Source: Olsenella sp. KGMB02461 (GTDB lineage Bacteria; Actinomycetota; Coriobacteriia; Coriobacteriales; Atopobiaceae). Taken from it: 64,000 nt of DNA. How positions within the stretch are numbered: the stretch's first letter is position 1; the number at the start of each line of letters is the position of its first letter. The position numbers and the translations under genes are program-made. The stretch is taken from the NCBI RefSeq assembly GCF_012584445.1, contig NZ_JABAHI010000008.1:310001-374000 (forward strand), written 5' to 3'. The notes under the pieces are model-generated. The model saw only the letters and a program-made list of their open reading frames with translations, searched no databases and was not told the origin of the DNA. Below are positions 1 to 8,615 of this stretch, one piece after another.

Positions 1-75
1 CATGGCAGAGCGCTTCCCCTGCTTGAGGCGCACCACCTTGCCGCCAATGAGGTCGATGGCCGGAAAGAGAATCAT
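1..75 (-). CDS. hisA: HisA, N-terminal fragment (runs off window)
   Basis: First 25 codons of phosphoribosylformimino-5-aminoimidazole carboxamide ribotide isomerase, an early TIM-barrel enzyme of histidine synthesis. The visible protein starts MILFPAIDLIGGKVVRLKQG, the canonical HisA opening with the PAIDL strand and the G-G-K-V-V-R-L substrate loop. Its ATG overlaps the hisH TGA as ATGA, so the two are translationally coupled. The rest lies beyond the left edge. Confidence 0.93.
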   Translation of the reverse strand, partial: MILFPAIDLIGGKVVRLKQGKRSAM

Positions 76-722
76 GAGCGCCCCTCCCCTGCCTGAGCTA
101 CAAAGTTTTGAAGCACCTTAAGCCCTGCGCCGGAACTTTTCTCGGGATGGAACTGGCAGCCAAAGACAGAGGCGCCATCCCACACCACCGAGGCAAAGCT
201 ACGGCCGTAGTGGGTGTAGGCGCCCACGAGTTGGGCTGGGAAGTCTGAGGCAAGTGCATAAGAATGGGTGAAATACATATGCGTGCCCTCGGAGATGCCC
301 GAGAGCAGCGGACAATGGCGGCCCAGCGGCGTGATGTCCAACGTGTCCCAACCCACATGGGGCACTTTGAGCCTTGAGGATTCCAGGCGCGTGCAGCTTC
401 CGGGAAGCGCGCCTAGCCCCTCGACCCATTGATCATGCTGGGCGTTCTCGTTGCCTTTTGCCACCAAGAGCTGAAGCCCTAGGCAGATACCGAGAAACGC
501 AGCTCCCGCCTCCAGTGCTTCGACGATGGCTGCGGCCTGTCCGGAGCTCGTCATATAGTCCATGGCATCAGCAAAGGCGCCCACGCCGGGCACGACCAAT
601 GCGGAGGCTTTGGCGATGGCAGCCGGGTCGTCGGTGGCATGGGCGGAGGCTCCGGCGCGCTCAAGGCCACGCACGACAGAGGAGATATTGCCTTTGTGAT
701 AGTCGACCACAAGAATCTTCAT
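72..722 (-). CDS. hisH: Imidazole glycerol phosphate synthase glutaminase subunit HisH
   Basis: Class-I glutamine amidotransferase that feeds ammonia to HisF to make imidazole glycerol phosphate and AICAR. At 216 aa it has normal length. The catalytic triad is visible: nucleophile Cys80 in GICLG, and His192 and Glu194 in CQFHPEKS; the PGVGAF strand-loop lies near residue 45-50. The gene overlaps hisB by one base (TGATG) and hisA by four, typical of tight coupling inside a his operon. hisF is not in the window and presumably follows hisA. Confidence 0.96.
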   Translation of the reverse strand: MKILVVDYHKGNISSVVRGLERAGASAHATDDPAAIAKASALVVPGVGAFADAMDYMTSSGQAAAIVEALEAGAAFLGICLGLQLLVAKGNENAQHDQWVEGLGALPGSCTRLESSRLKVPHVGWDTLDITPLGRHCPLLSGISEGTHMYFTHSYALASDFPAQLVGAYTHYGRSFASVVWDGASVFGCQFHPEKSSGAGLKVLQNFVAQAGEGRS

Positions 723-1306
723 CAGAGACTGCCTTTGGTGGAGGGGATGCCGCTTACTCGAGAATCGAGCTCGCAGGCAAACCGCAATGCCCGGCCTGCA
801 GCCTTGAAACAGGCTTCGAGGATATGATGGGCGTTTTCGCCCGCAATCTCACGCATGTGCAAGGTAATGCCGCCATTGCGGGCAAGGCCTGCGAAAAACT
901 CATGGCCCAGCTGGGTGTCGAAGTTCCCTACCTGAGGTACTTGGATGGGCACGTCCCAGAAAAGATCGCCGCGACCAGAGATGTCCACCACAGAGAGCAC
1001 CAATGCCTCGTCCATGGGGACCATGGCGTGCGCAAAGCGGGTGACAGATTCCTTGGATCCCAGGGCAGCCGCAAAGCAATCCCCTAGCACGATGCCCACG
1101 TCTTCTACCGTATGGTGCGCGTCTACCTCAAGGTCTCCTTCACATTGGACCTTTAGGTCGAAGAGGCCATGACGTCCAAAGGCAGAGAGCATGTGGTCAA
1201 AGAACCCCACTCCGGTATGCACATCCACCTGGCCGGCGCCGTCAAGGTTCAAGCTGATGGTAATGGCGGTCTCTTGGGTGGCACGGGAAAGCGTGGCGCA
1301 TCTCAT
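722..1306 (-). CDS. hisB: Imidazoleglycerol-phosphate dehydratase HisB
   Basis: Monofunctional IGP dehydratase of 194 aa, converting imidazole glycerol phosphate to imidazole acetol phosphate. The metal-binding histidine motifs are present: FFDHML near residue 37, DAHHTVED near 63, and ENAHHILEA near 160. I chose the ATG at 1306 (MRCATLSRATQET) because an AAGGAGG lies 7 nt upstream. The in-frame TTG two codons earlier would sit against that ribosome site. No HisB phosphatase domain is fused. It lies between hisC and hisH in one minus-strand operon. Confidence 0.96.
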   Translation of the reverse strand: MRCATLSRATQETAITISLNLDGAGQVDVHTGVGFFDHMLSAFGRHGLFDLKVQCEGDLEVDAHHTVEDVGIVLGDCFAAALGSKESVTRFAHAMVPMDEALVLSVVDISGRGDLFWDVPIQVPQVGNFDTQLGHEFFAGLARNGGITLHMREIAGENAHHILEACFKAAGRALRFACELDSRVSGIPSTKGSL

Positions 1307-1343
1307 GGGCAACCTCCTTTGTCTTTAGGCATAGTAGATGGTT

Positions 1344-2435
1344 TTAGCTGGACGTGCCTTGGGATAAAAGCTCGCGAAACGCCTTGATCACAGACCGGTT
1401 TTCCTCTGGGGTGCCCACGGTGATGCGCAGGCAGTCCCTAAGGCCCGGGCTGTGGGAGAAATCGCGCACCAAAATGGAATACCTGTCGATGAGCGCCTGT
1501 CGGATTTGGTGCGCATGACGCAGGCGCACCATCAAGAAATTGGCCTCGGAGTCCCAGACTTCGCAGCCTAAGGCTCGCAATTGCTGGGCGAGAGAAGCCC
1601 GCTCTTGGCAGATAGAGGCCACCGTTTTCAACAATTCGCCTTTATGGCTCAATGCGACTTGTGCTGCCGCTTGGGACAGGCTGTTGACCGAATAGGGCTG
1701 GCGGACGGCTGCAAAGACGTCGATGACCTCAGGAGAGGCCACCACATATCCCAAGCGCGCTCCTGCAAGTCCAAAGGCTTTGGAGAGGGTTTTGAGCACC
1801 ATGAGTCGAGGATGGCGTCCAAGCAGCGGTATCGCCGAGCTGTTTGGAGGGGCAAATTCACCGTAGGCCTCGTCTACCATCACCACACCGGGACAGCACT
1901 CGCATAGCTCCTGAATCTTATCCAGCGGAGCCAGGTCTCCAGTAGGATTATTAGGCGAGGTCACCACAACAATATCTGCAGTGGCAGCCGCGCTGAGTGT
2001 CTGATCCCAAAGCGGTGCGAAGGTTTCAGGATCACGCCAGACATTGACTACCTGAGTGCCTAGCAGCTGGCTGTAAAGCTCATAGACAGAGAAAGTGGGG
2101 GGCAGGTTGACCAGCGTTTTGCCGGAACCTCCAAAGGCAAGGAAGAGATTGAAGAGCAGCTCGTCGCCGCCGTTTCCCACGATGAGGGCTTCTGGAGCCA
2201 CTCCCAGCCACTGAGCAAGGGAGTTTTTGAGATTATGGGCCAAAGGGTCTGGATAGCGATGGACTTGAACCTGAGACAGAGCCAAGTCCAAATCCTGCCT
2301 ATAGGCTTCTGAGTGCGGCCAGGTATTCTCATTGGCAGACAGATTGATATCGCAGGGAGTGAAGGCAGGGTCGTAAGGCTCCAGCGAAGCCACCTCGCTT
2401 CTTACCAATGACTGCACCCAGTGCGATAGAGCCAT
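1344..2435 (-). CDS. hisC: Histidinol-phosphate aminotransferase HisC
   Basis: PLP-dependent fold-type I aminotransferase of 363 aa that transaminates imidazole acetol phosphate with glutamate. Visible landmarks: the SANENTWP N-terminal substrate region (33-40), SPNNPTG (160-166), the MVDEAYGEF aspartate/tyrosine motif (186-194) and the PLP lysine Lys219 in TLSKAFGLAGARLGY. An AAAGGAGA ribosome site precedes the ATG. It is separated by 37 nt from hisB and 27 nt from hisD in the same operon. Confidence 0.95.
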   Translation of the reverse strand: MALSHWVQSLVRSEVASLEPYDPAFTPCDINLSANENTWPHSEAYRQDLDLALSQVQVHRYPDPLAHNLKNSLAQWLGVAPEALIVGNGGDELLFNLFLAFGGSGKTLVNLPPTFSVYELYSQLLGTQVVNVWRDPETFAPLWDQTLSAAATADIVVVTSPNNPTGDLAPLDKIQELCECCPGVVMVDEAYGEFAPPNSSAIPLLGRHPRLMVLKTLSKAFGLAGARLGYVVASPEVIDVFAAVRQPYSVNSLSQAAAQVALSHKGELLKTVASICQERASLAQQLRALGCEVWDSEANFLMVRLRHAHQIRQALIDRYSILVRDFSHSPGLRDCLRITVGTPEENRSVIKAFRELLSQGTSS

Positions 2436-2462
2436 AGCCTCTCCTTTGAAAATGATGTACAG

Positions 2463-3893
2463 CTAAAGGGTGGTATCCAGATCGAACTCCAGGGCAGGAC
2501 GCCCCGGCTCCTGAAGCGGCTCTGGCCAAGCTACCGTAAAGACGTCGGCGCAGATGGAATCCAGGGATGGGGAGGGCGCGTCCTTCTCGGCACCTTCTAG
2601 CTCACGGCGGCGCATGCCTACCGAGAGGGCATGGGCCCACAACCCCTCGCCTTGGGCCAGGGTTTGGGTGGCCTGGGCATCGGCCAGCATGCCTTCGGGG
2701 CTGTAGCAGATGACCGAAGAGCGTGTGACAAAGTCATCCACAGAAAGCGGGTTGGAGAAGGCGGCGGTGCCTCCGGTGGGAAGCGTGTGGTTTGGACCGG
2801 CCACATAGTCACCTAGAGGCTCAGAGCTCCAGGGGCCCACGAAGATGGCGCCCGCATTGCGGATGGATCCCAAGAGGTGGAGGGCATCGGCGCAGTGGAG
2901 CTCCAGGTGCTCGGGCGCCACCGCATTGGTGGCAGCCACTGCATCTTCTTTGTTGGCGGTGAGCACGATGAGGCCTTGGTCGGCCAAGGAGGCAGCAGTG
3001 ACCTGGGCGCGGGGAGATTGGGGCACCAAGAGGTCCAGCGCCTGCTGCACCTGACGGGCCAAGGTGGCAGACCAGGTCACCAGGTAGCAGGCAGCCAATG
3101 GGTCGTGCTCGGCCTGAGCCATGAGGTCTGCGGCCACAATGGCGGGGTTGGCGCTCTCATCTGCCAGCACGCACACCTCGGAGGGGCCGGCGATCATATC
3201 GATGCCCACATCACCGGACACGCAGCGCTTTGCTGCAGCTACATAGGCATTGCCGGGGCCGGTGATCTTGGAGACCGCGGGGATCTCTTGAGTGCCGTAG
3301 GCCAAAGCAGCGATGGCCTGGGCACCTCCTACGGCATAGACCTCATCGACCCCGGCTACCGCTGCGGCAGCCAACGTATAGGCCGATAGGGAGCCATCGC
3401 GCTGAGGCGGGGTTACCATGACCACGCGGTCGACACCGGCGACCTTGGCGGGCACTACGTTCATGAGCACGGTGGAAGGATACTGGGCGCGGCCTCCGGG
3501 CACATAGACGCCCACCGAAGCCAACGGAGAGATCTTCACTCCCAGCAACGTGCCGTCAGGACGGGTGGAAAACCAAGACTGCGCCACTTCGCGCTGATGG
3601 AACTCGGTGAGCTGGCGGTGGGCCTTGTGAAGCGCCTCTAAAAAGGCAGGGTCTACCAGGTCCAGGCTCTCTTGGATGATGCTCTGGGGAACCCGGAACT
3701 GCTTGGGACAGGCGCCATCGAACTTAAGGCAGAATCTACGCACCGCATCGTCGCCGTCTTCGCGCACCTGGGCCACGATCTTCTCGGCAGCCTCTACAAC
3801 CGATGCCGGCAGTGCCCCAGACCTGTGGAGCTGGGCTTTGGTGAGCTGCTGGCCCGCTTGTAGGGCGACCTGACGCATAGTGGGCGGCTTCAT
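2463..3893 (-). CDS. hisD: Histidinol dehydrogenase HisD
   Basis: Zn-dependent, NAD-linked enzyme that carries out the last two oxidations, L-histidinol to L-histidine. The 476 aa include GPGNAYVAAAK (about 213-223), the IDMIAGPSE loop (about 231-239), the catalytic APEHLELH histidine and GPNHTLPTGG. There is a C-terminal tail of roughly 25-30 residues beyond the usual end. Start ATG 3893 begins MKPPTMRQVAL with an AAGGAA just upstream. It is the second gene after hisZG. Confidence 0.95.
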   Translation of the reverse strand: MKPPTMRQVALQAGQQLTKAQLHRSGALPASVVEAAEKIVAQVREDGDDAVRRFCLKFDGACPKQFRVPQSIIQESLDLVDPAFLEALHKAHRQLTEFHQREVAQSWFSTRPDGTLLGVKISPLASVGVYVPGGRAQYPSTVLMNVVPAKVAGVDRVVMVTPPQRDGSLSAYTLAAAAVAGVDEVYAVGGAQAIAALAYGTQEIPAVSKITGPGNAYVAAAKRCVSGDVGIDMIAGPSEVCVLADESANPAIVAADLMAQAEHDPLAACYLVTWSATLARQVQQALDLLVPQSPRAQVTAASLADQGLIVLTANKEDAVAATNAVAPEHLELHCADALHLLGSIRNAGAIFVGPWSSEPLGDYVAGPNHTLPTGGTAAFSNPLSVDDFVTRSSVICYSPEGMLADAQATQTLAQGEGLWAHALSVGMRRRELEGAEKDAPSPSLDSICADVFTVAWPEPLQEPGRPALEFDLDTTL

Positions 3894-3931
3894 GGTGGGT
3901 TCCTTCCCTTCGAGGTAGCGGACGAGAGATT

Positions 3932-5557
3932 TTAAGAGATGAGAGAGAGGGCCTCTGCCAGCTTGCGGACCTGGGGATTTCTGCGATAGGCCGCAGGGCT
4001 CGCGAAGAAACGGGCAGAGCAGCTCATCACATCGTCGTCTACCACCACTAAGTCGTTCTCTTTGAGGGTGGTGCCCGTGGCAGTGATGTCCACAATGCGG
4101 TCGGCCATGCCCACGATGGGGCCAAGCTCGATGTTTCCGTGAAGCGCCACGATATCTACCGGGCAGCCTATGGAGTCATAGTAGGCCTGGGTGATGCGAG
4201 GGTACTTGGTGGCCACCCGATAAGAGCCTCGGCGGGCAAAGGCTTTCTCTGCGAAACCCTTGCGAGACGCTGGCTCTGCCACCACAAAATGGCAGGCGCC
4301 CACCTTGAGATCCACCAGTTGTATAAGGTCCAGATTCGCCTCGAAGAGCGAGTCGTTGCCGCAAATCCCGCAGTCAGCGCCACCATAGGCCACAAAAGCG
4401 GGCGCATCGCTGGCGCGTACGATGAGGTACTCCACCTCCCCTGCGTTGACGATAAGCTTTCGGCCCAGATCGTCGAGCTCCTCGGTGGGAAGCCCTGCAC
4501 GATTTAGCAGCTCGACCGTAGGCGCGAATAGGGAGCCTTTGGGCACTGCGATGCGCAGGGGGCGCTTGTGGGTGTCCTTCTCGGCATCCAAGGAAGCCTG
4601 CACCCGCTCTAGCGAGAGCGCGAACCCACAGGCGGCAGCCCTGGCGTCCAGATTGGAGAGAACGGCGTCATAGCGACCGCCAGAAGCCACCGAAGCCGAG
4701 CAGCCAGGCGCATAGGCCTTGAAGATCAACCCGGTGTAATAATCAAACGAGTTGATGATTGAGAAATCGAAGGAAGGTTTCCAGGGCGATCCACTGGCAT
4801 CCAGGCTACCCACCAGCCAGGAAAGCTCCTGGGTGCCCCTTTGGTCGGGTTCTACCTGGGCTTTTGCCAACAGGGCGTCGATAGCGCCTATGACTTCTGA
4901 ACCACCGGAGAGCCTTGGGATTTCGCGAATGGCCTGAGCGGCTGGTCCACAAAGCCCGCAGGCATCCAAATAGGCATCCAGGCCCACCAGGTCGCTCTCA
5001 TGAACCAAGGAGAGCACCTCTTGGATTTGCTCTCCCGATAAGCCCGAAGCATCCAGGGCTGCGCGCAACGGCTGCACCGAGCCGCATACGATGGTCCAAC
5101 CTTTAATTCCTGCAGCATCCAGTGCCTGGGCTAGAAGCTGGAGCACCTCTCGCTCGGCCTCGCCATCTGGAGCACCTACCAGCTCGATGCCTAGCTGGGT
5201 GAATTGGCGGGCCTCCCCTCGCAGCGACTGCTGCTCTCGCACCACCGGCGCCTGATAGCGCAGGCGCAGTGGAAATCCCGCAGGATCGCTCAAGCGGCTC
5301 GCCACCATGCGTGCAATGGGAAGTGTGAGGTCCGGCCTGAGCATGAGCAGGCGGTCATCGTCGTCGATCAACTGAAAGGGCACGCCTTTGATGCGCCCCG
5401 CTCGCTCCAACACTTCCCGAGACTCCAAAAGCGGCGTCTCAACAGGCAGATATCCGGCAGCCGAGAAGACCTCGCGTACGCGGCCAGCGATCTTTTCGCG
5501 AGTCAATGCCTCCTGAGGAAGTATGTCGCGGAACCCTCGGGGGGTGCTGTGAATCAT
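3932..5557 (-). CDS. hisG: HisZ-HisG fusion: ATP phosphoribosyltransferase with its regulatory subunit
   Basis: Single 541-aa reading frame that joins two proteins normally encoded apart. Residues 1 to about 330 are HisZ, a catalytically dead histidyl-tRNA-synthetase paralogue (STPRGFRDILPQEA, RPDLTLPIAR, SFDYYTG, SGGRYD). Residues from about 334 to the end are the short-form HisG (LRIAVPKGSLF, the VDITATGTTL PRPP loop). Short HisG needs HisZ for activity and histidine feedback, so the fusion fixes 1:1 stoichiometry. HisG catalyses ATP + PRPP to phosphoribosyl-ATP, the committed step. The ATG at 5557 has AAAGGAG 6 nt upstream; a Met nine codons earlier has no comparable site. First gene of the operon. 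Confidence 0.92.
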   Translation of the reverse strand: MIHSTPRGFRDILPQEALTREKIAGRVREVFSAAGYLPVETPLLESREVLERAGRIKGVPFQLIDDDDRLLMLRPDLTLPIARMVASRLSDPAGFPLRLRYQAPVVREQQSLRGEARQFTQLGIELVGAPDGEAEREVLQLLAQALDAAGIKGWTIVCGSVQPLRAALDASGLSGEQIQEVLSLVHESDLVGLDAYLDACGLCGPAAQAIREIPRLSGGSEVIGAIDALLAKAQVEPDQRGTQELSWLVGSLDASGSPWKPSFDFSIINSFDYYTGLIFKAYAPGCSASVASGGRYDAVLSNLDARAAACGFALSLERVQASLDAEKDTHKRPLRIAVPKGSLFAPTVELLNRAGLPTEELDDLGRKLIVNAGEVEYLIVRASDAPAFVAYGGADCGICGNDSLFEANLDLIQLVDLKVGACHFVVAEPASRKGFAEKAFARRGSYRVATKYPRITQAYYDSIGCPVDIVALHGNIELGPIVGMADRIVDITATGTTLKENDLVVVDDDVMSCSARFFASPAAYRRNPQVRKLAEALSLIS

Positions 5558-5605
5558 AGAGGCTCCTTTAAGCCAAACATCCAAAACTCGTGGATAGAGT
5601 CGATG

Positions 5606-5649
5606 CTTTACTATAGTAAAGTGTCTGCAAGCACTTTATCACAGTAAAG
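5606..5649. promoter_or_regulatory. Two palindromic operators upstream of the his operon
   Basis: A perfect 16-bp palindrome CTTTACTATAGTAAAG lies at 5606-5621. A second copy with the same arms, CTTTATCACAGTAAAG, lies at 5634-5649, 28 bp on. They sit 49-92 bp upstream of the hisZG start, where the promoter must be. The arrangement suggests cooperative binding of a dimeric repressor. A histidine- or tryptophan-type repressor of the TrpR/YerC family is a possible owner, but that is inference. No T-box or his-leader peptide was seen. Confidence 0.6.
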
Positions 5650-5685
5650 TCATGGGTTGCAGCCTGTGACCTATTGTTTACCAAA

Positions 5686-5720
5686 GCGCCTAGCCCGCAG
5701 AGAATCTGCCAGCTAGGCGC
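5686..5720 (-). terminator. Hairpin downstream of livF, probable liv operon end
   Basis: GCGCCTAGC (5686-5694) pairs with GCTAGGCGC (5712-5720). Read from livF the stem is followed by TTTGG, a poor U-tract. A second long-range pairing, GTTTCTTG (5743-5750) with CAAGAAAC (5785-5792), encloses a GGTGC/GCACC stem closer to the stop codon. Confidence 0.4.
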
Positions 5721-5805
5721 AGGGTGCAAGAATTGAGGCCGCGTTTCTTGGCAAGAGATGCGCCAGGTGCAAAGCCAGGCACCACAAGAAACAGAATCTT
5801 AGAGC

Positions 5806-6513
5806 TCAGCCGCCCAGGTAGGCCTTGCGCACGCGGTCATCCTGGGCTAGCTCGTCTGCGTTGCCGCTCATGGTGACGCGGCCCGTCTCGAGGACATAGG
5901 CGCGATCGGCGATGGAGAGCGCCTTGGCGGCGTTTTGCTCTACCAGCAGGATGGTGGTGCCGGACTGGTGAAGGCTGCGGATGATGTCGAAGATCTCATC
6001 CACCAGAATTGGGGCGAGGCCCATGGAGGGCTCGTCGAGCATGAGGAGCTTAGGACGACTCATAAGAGCGCGACCCATGGCAAGCATCTGCTGCTCGCCG
6101 CCGGAAAGGGTGCCGGCAGACTGGCCTTCGCGCTCCTTCAAGCGAGGGAAGCGCTCGTAGACCATCTCGAGGGTCTCCCCCACTTGATTGTCTTTGCGCA
6201 CAAACGCGCCCATCTCCAAGTTCTCGCGCACGCTCATGTTGAGGAAGACGCGGCGGCCTTCAGGGCAGAGGGCCATGCCTTTGGCTACCGTATGGTGAGC
6301 AGGCACATGCGCCAGATCCTCGCCATTGAAGGTAATGGCACCGCTGCGGGGCTTAAGCAGGCCCGAGACCGTGTTGAGCGTGGTGGTCTTGCCAGCGCCG
6401 TTGGCGCCGATGAGAGTGACGATCTCGCCTTCGTTTACCTCAAAGGAAACATCTTTGATGGCATGGATGTTGCCGTAGAAGACGTTGACTTTATCGGCTT
6501 CCAAAAGTGCCAT
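5806..6513 (-). CDS. livF: Branched-chain amino-acid ABC transporter ATPase LivF
   Basis: 235-aa cytoplasmic ATPase of the high-affinity Leu/Ile/Val importer (HAAT family). Walker A GANGAGKTT, signature LSGGEQQ and Walker B LLMLDEPSMGLAP are intact, followed by the switch-histidine region LLVEQNA. LivF-type features include the short Q-loop segment and absence of the insert seen in LivG. GGAGG lies 9 nt before the ATG. It is the last gene of livJHMGF, 4 nt after livG. Confidence 0.93.
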   Translation of the reverse strand: MALLEADKVNVFYGNIHAIKDVSFEVNEGEIVTLIGANGAGKTTTLNTVSGLLKPRSGAITFNGEDLAHVPAHHTVAKGMALCPEGRRVFLNMSVRENLEMGAFVRKDNQVGETLEMVYERFPRLKEREGQSAGTLSGGEQQMLAMGRALMSRPKLLMLDEPSMGLAPILVDEIFDIIRSLHQSGTTILLVEQNAAKALSIADRAYVLETGRVTMSGNADELAQDDRVRKAYLGG

Positions 6514-6517
6514 AGCC

Positions 6518-7483
6518 TTATGCCTCCTTTGCAGACGTGCCTAGGTAAGCCTCGATAACCTGGGGGTTACCCTGGATCTCTTGAGGCGTCCCCTTGGCGA
6601 TGATACGGCCAAAATTGAGCACTGCGATGCCTTCGCAGATGCCCATGACGAGGTTCATGTCATGCTCGATCAAGAGCACGGCGATCTTGAACTCGTCGCG
6701 GATCTTGCGGATGTTCTCCATGAGCTCAGCGGTCTCGCTGGGGTTCATGCCGGCTGCAGGCTCGTCCAACAGCAAAAGCTTGGGGCCGGTGGCGAGGGCG
6801 CGCACGATCTCCAGGCGGCGCTGGGCGCCATAAGGCAGGTTTCCTGCCTGGACATGAGCGAGATCTGCCATGCCAAAGACGTCCAGAAGCTCCAAGGAGC
6901 GATCGTGGAACTCCTTCTCGGAGAGCCAATAGCGAGGCAGGCGGAAGATCCCGCTCCACATGCCGCATTTCACTGAGTTATGCAGGCCGATAGTGACGTT
7001 CTCTTCCACTGTGAGGCTCGAGAAGAGACGGATGTTTTGGAAGGTGCGGGCGATGCCCATCTGGTTTACCTTGGCGACACCCATCCCTGCGGTGTCTTGG
7101 CCGTCCAAAAGAATGGTGCCTCGAGTGGGCTGGTAGACCTTGGTAAGCAGGTTGAACACCGTGGTCTTGCCAGCTCCGTTGGGTCCAATGAGCCCAGCGA
7201 TCTCGGTCTTTCCCACAATGAGGTTGAAGTCTTCTACGGCATGGAGGCCGCCAAAGTCTATGCCTAAGTGGCGGCATTCAAGCACGGGAGTGGAAAAGAC
7301 GTCGCGCTCGGGCACGATGCCGTCTGATGGCAGGGGCACCATGCGGGTATGCTGCTTTGCCGTGGCAGGTGCTGGAGCAGTAGACTCCACTTTGTCTCCA
7401 CGGGACCTGGCAGCCTGTGCCTTATAGGACCCTTGGGCAGCCCGGAAGGAGAGCTTCTTGTTGTCTTGAGAGTTCTTAGCCAC
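6518..7483 (-). CDS. livG: Branched-chain amino-acid ABC transporter ATPase LivG with N-terminal extension
   Basis: 321-aa partner ATPase of LivF. Walker A GPNGAGKTT (about 98-106), signature PYGAQRRLEI (in place of LSGG, normal for LivG) and Walker B LLLLDEPAAGMNP are visible. A basic, low-complexity N-terminal segment of about 65 residues (rich in K, R, Q, S) precedes the usual LivG start at VLECRHLGI. Typical LivG proteins are about 255 aa. Start is a GTG behind GAGGAAGGGGG. It overlaps livM by 8 nt. Confidence 0.92.
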   Translation of the reverse strand: MAKNSQDNKKLSFRAAQGSYKAQAARSRGDKVESTAPAPATAKQHTRMVPLPSDGIVPERDVFSTPVLECRHLGIDFGGLHAVEDFNLIVGKTEIAGLIGPNGAGKTTVFNLLTKVYQPTRGTILLDGQDTAGMGVAKVNQMGIARTFQNIRLFSSLTVEENVTIGLHNSVKCGMWSGIFRLPRYWLSEKEFHDRSLELLDVFGMADLAHVQAGNLPYGAQRRLEIVRALATGPKLLLLDEPAAGMNPSETAELMENIRKIRDEFKIAVLLIEHDMNLVMGICEGIAVLNFGRIIAKGTPQEIQGNPQVIEAYLGTSAKEA

Positions 7484-8606
7484 GATTGCCCCCTTCCTCT
7501 GCCAGATCGGGCTCTTCTAAGGCGTCCTTGTCGATTAGCCAAGGCACTTTGGCCTTGAAGGCTTCCATGAAGCGCTGGACTACAGGGACATTGGGGAGCA
7601 CCATGACGCAGATGAGCACGACGGCGTAGATAAGCATGCGGTAGTCGGCCATGAAGCGCAAGAACTCCGGCAGGATGGTGAGGATGGTGGCCGAGATGAT
7701 GGATCCGCGAATGTTGCCGATGCCGCCCAGCACCACGTAGACCAGGATGAGTATGGAGGTGTTGTAGTCAAAGCGACTGGCAACCACGCTGGAGAAGTTC
7801 ATGGCATAGAGGGTGCCTGCCATGCCCGCCAAAGCTGCGGAGACCACAAAGGCCATGAGGCGGTATTTGGTGACATTGATGCCCACCGACTCTGCCGCGA
7901 TGCGGTTGTCGCGCACGGCCATGATGGCGCGGCCAGAACGGCTGCGCACCAGGTTGGAGACCACAAAAAGGGTGAACATGATAAGCAGGAAGCCCATCAC
8001 GAAGGTGGAAAGCTTGGAGATGCCCACTGCGCCCTGGGGGCCGTTGATGATGACGGTGCCGTTGGTCATGCCCAGGTCCTGTACAGAGCTCATGGACACG
8101 TGGAGGCCAGAAGCGTCGGAACCCACATAGAGGTTGTTCAAGATGTTCTTGATGATCTCACCAAAGGCCAAGGTGACGATGGCCAGGTAGTCGCCGGAGA
8201 GCCTCATGACAGGCACGCCTACGACAAACCCTGCCACGGCGCCAAAGCAGCCGCCGGTAAGAATGGAGATCAAGAGCCTCAAAAAATCGTTGGGAATGAT
8301 CGGCGCGAGCATCGAGGCCATGATGCAGCCGGTAAAGGCGCCCACCGACATAAAGCCGGCATGTCCCAAAGAGAGCTCGCCCGAAATGCCCACTACTAGG
8401 TTAAGGGACACCGCCGCGCACACATAGACGCAGATAGGCACCAGCTGGCCTTGAAGGGCGCTAGACATGGAGCCGGTGGCAATGAAGCCTTGCACGATGA
8501 GGAAGGCCACCACTACCAAAAAATAAGTGCCAAAGGTCCCCTTGAGAGCCTCCAACAAACGATCCTTGAAGGAGGGAGCGCTTTTTGTCGCAGTCGTTGC
8601 TTGCAT
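7476..8606 (-). CDS. livM: Branched-chain amino-acid ABC transporter permease LivM
   Basis: Hydrophobic permease of about 376 aa, one of two membrane subunits of the importer. Multiple transmembrane segments are evident from about residue 30 on. The LivM loop motif region LSGDYLAIVTLAFGEI is present, as is the GGIGNIRG coupling-helix sequence. The ATG at 8606 (MQATTATKS) has AGGAGG 5 nt upstream, better placed than for the in-frame GTG two codons earlier. The C-terminal cytoplasmic tail is acidic (DALEEPDLAEEGG). Confidence 0.92.
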   Translation of the reverse strand: MQATTATKSAPSFKDRLLEALKGTFGTYFLVVVAFLIVQGFIATGSMSSALQGQLVPICVYVCAAVSLNLVVGISGELSLGHAGFMSVGAFTGCIMASMLAPIIPNDFLRLLISILTGGCFGAVAGFVVGVPVMRLSGDYLAIVTLAFGEIIKNILNNLYVGSDASGLHVSMSSVQDLGMTNGTVIINGPQGAVGISKLSTFVMGFLLIMFTLFVVSNLVRSRSGRAIMAVRDNRIAAESVGINVTKYRLMAFVVSAALAGMAGTLYAMNFSSVVASRFDYNTSILILVYVVLGGIGNIRGSIISATILTILPEFLRFMADYRMLIYAVVLICVMVLPNVPVVQRFMEAFKAKVPWLIDKDALEEPDLAEEGGNRG

Positions 8607-8615
8607 AGCCACCTC

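Noticed and set aside
3932-4930. Second histidyl-tRNA synthetase gene
   Set aside because: The HisRS-like part is fused to HisG and sits in the his operon, so it is HisZ rather than an active synthetase.
5558-5805. T-box or his attenuator leader upstream of the his operon
   Set aside because: No run of His codons in a short leader frame and no T-box AGGGUGGNACCGCG-like element was found; palindromic operators explain the region better.
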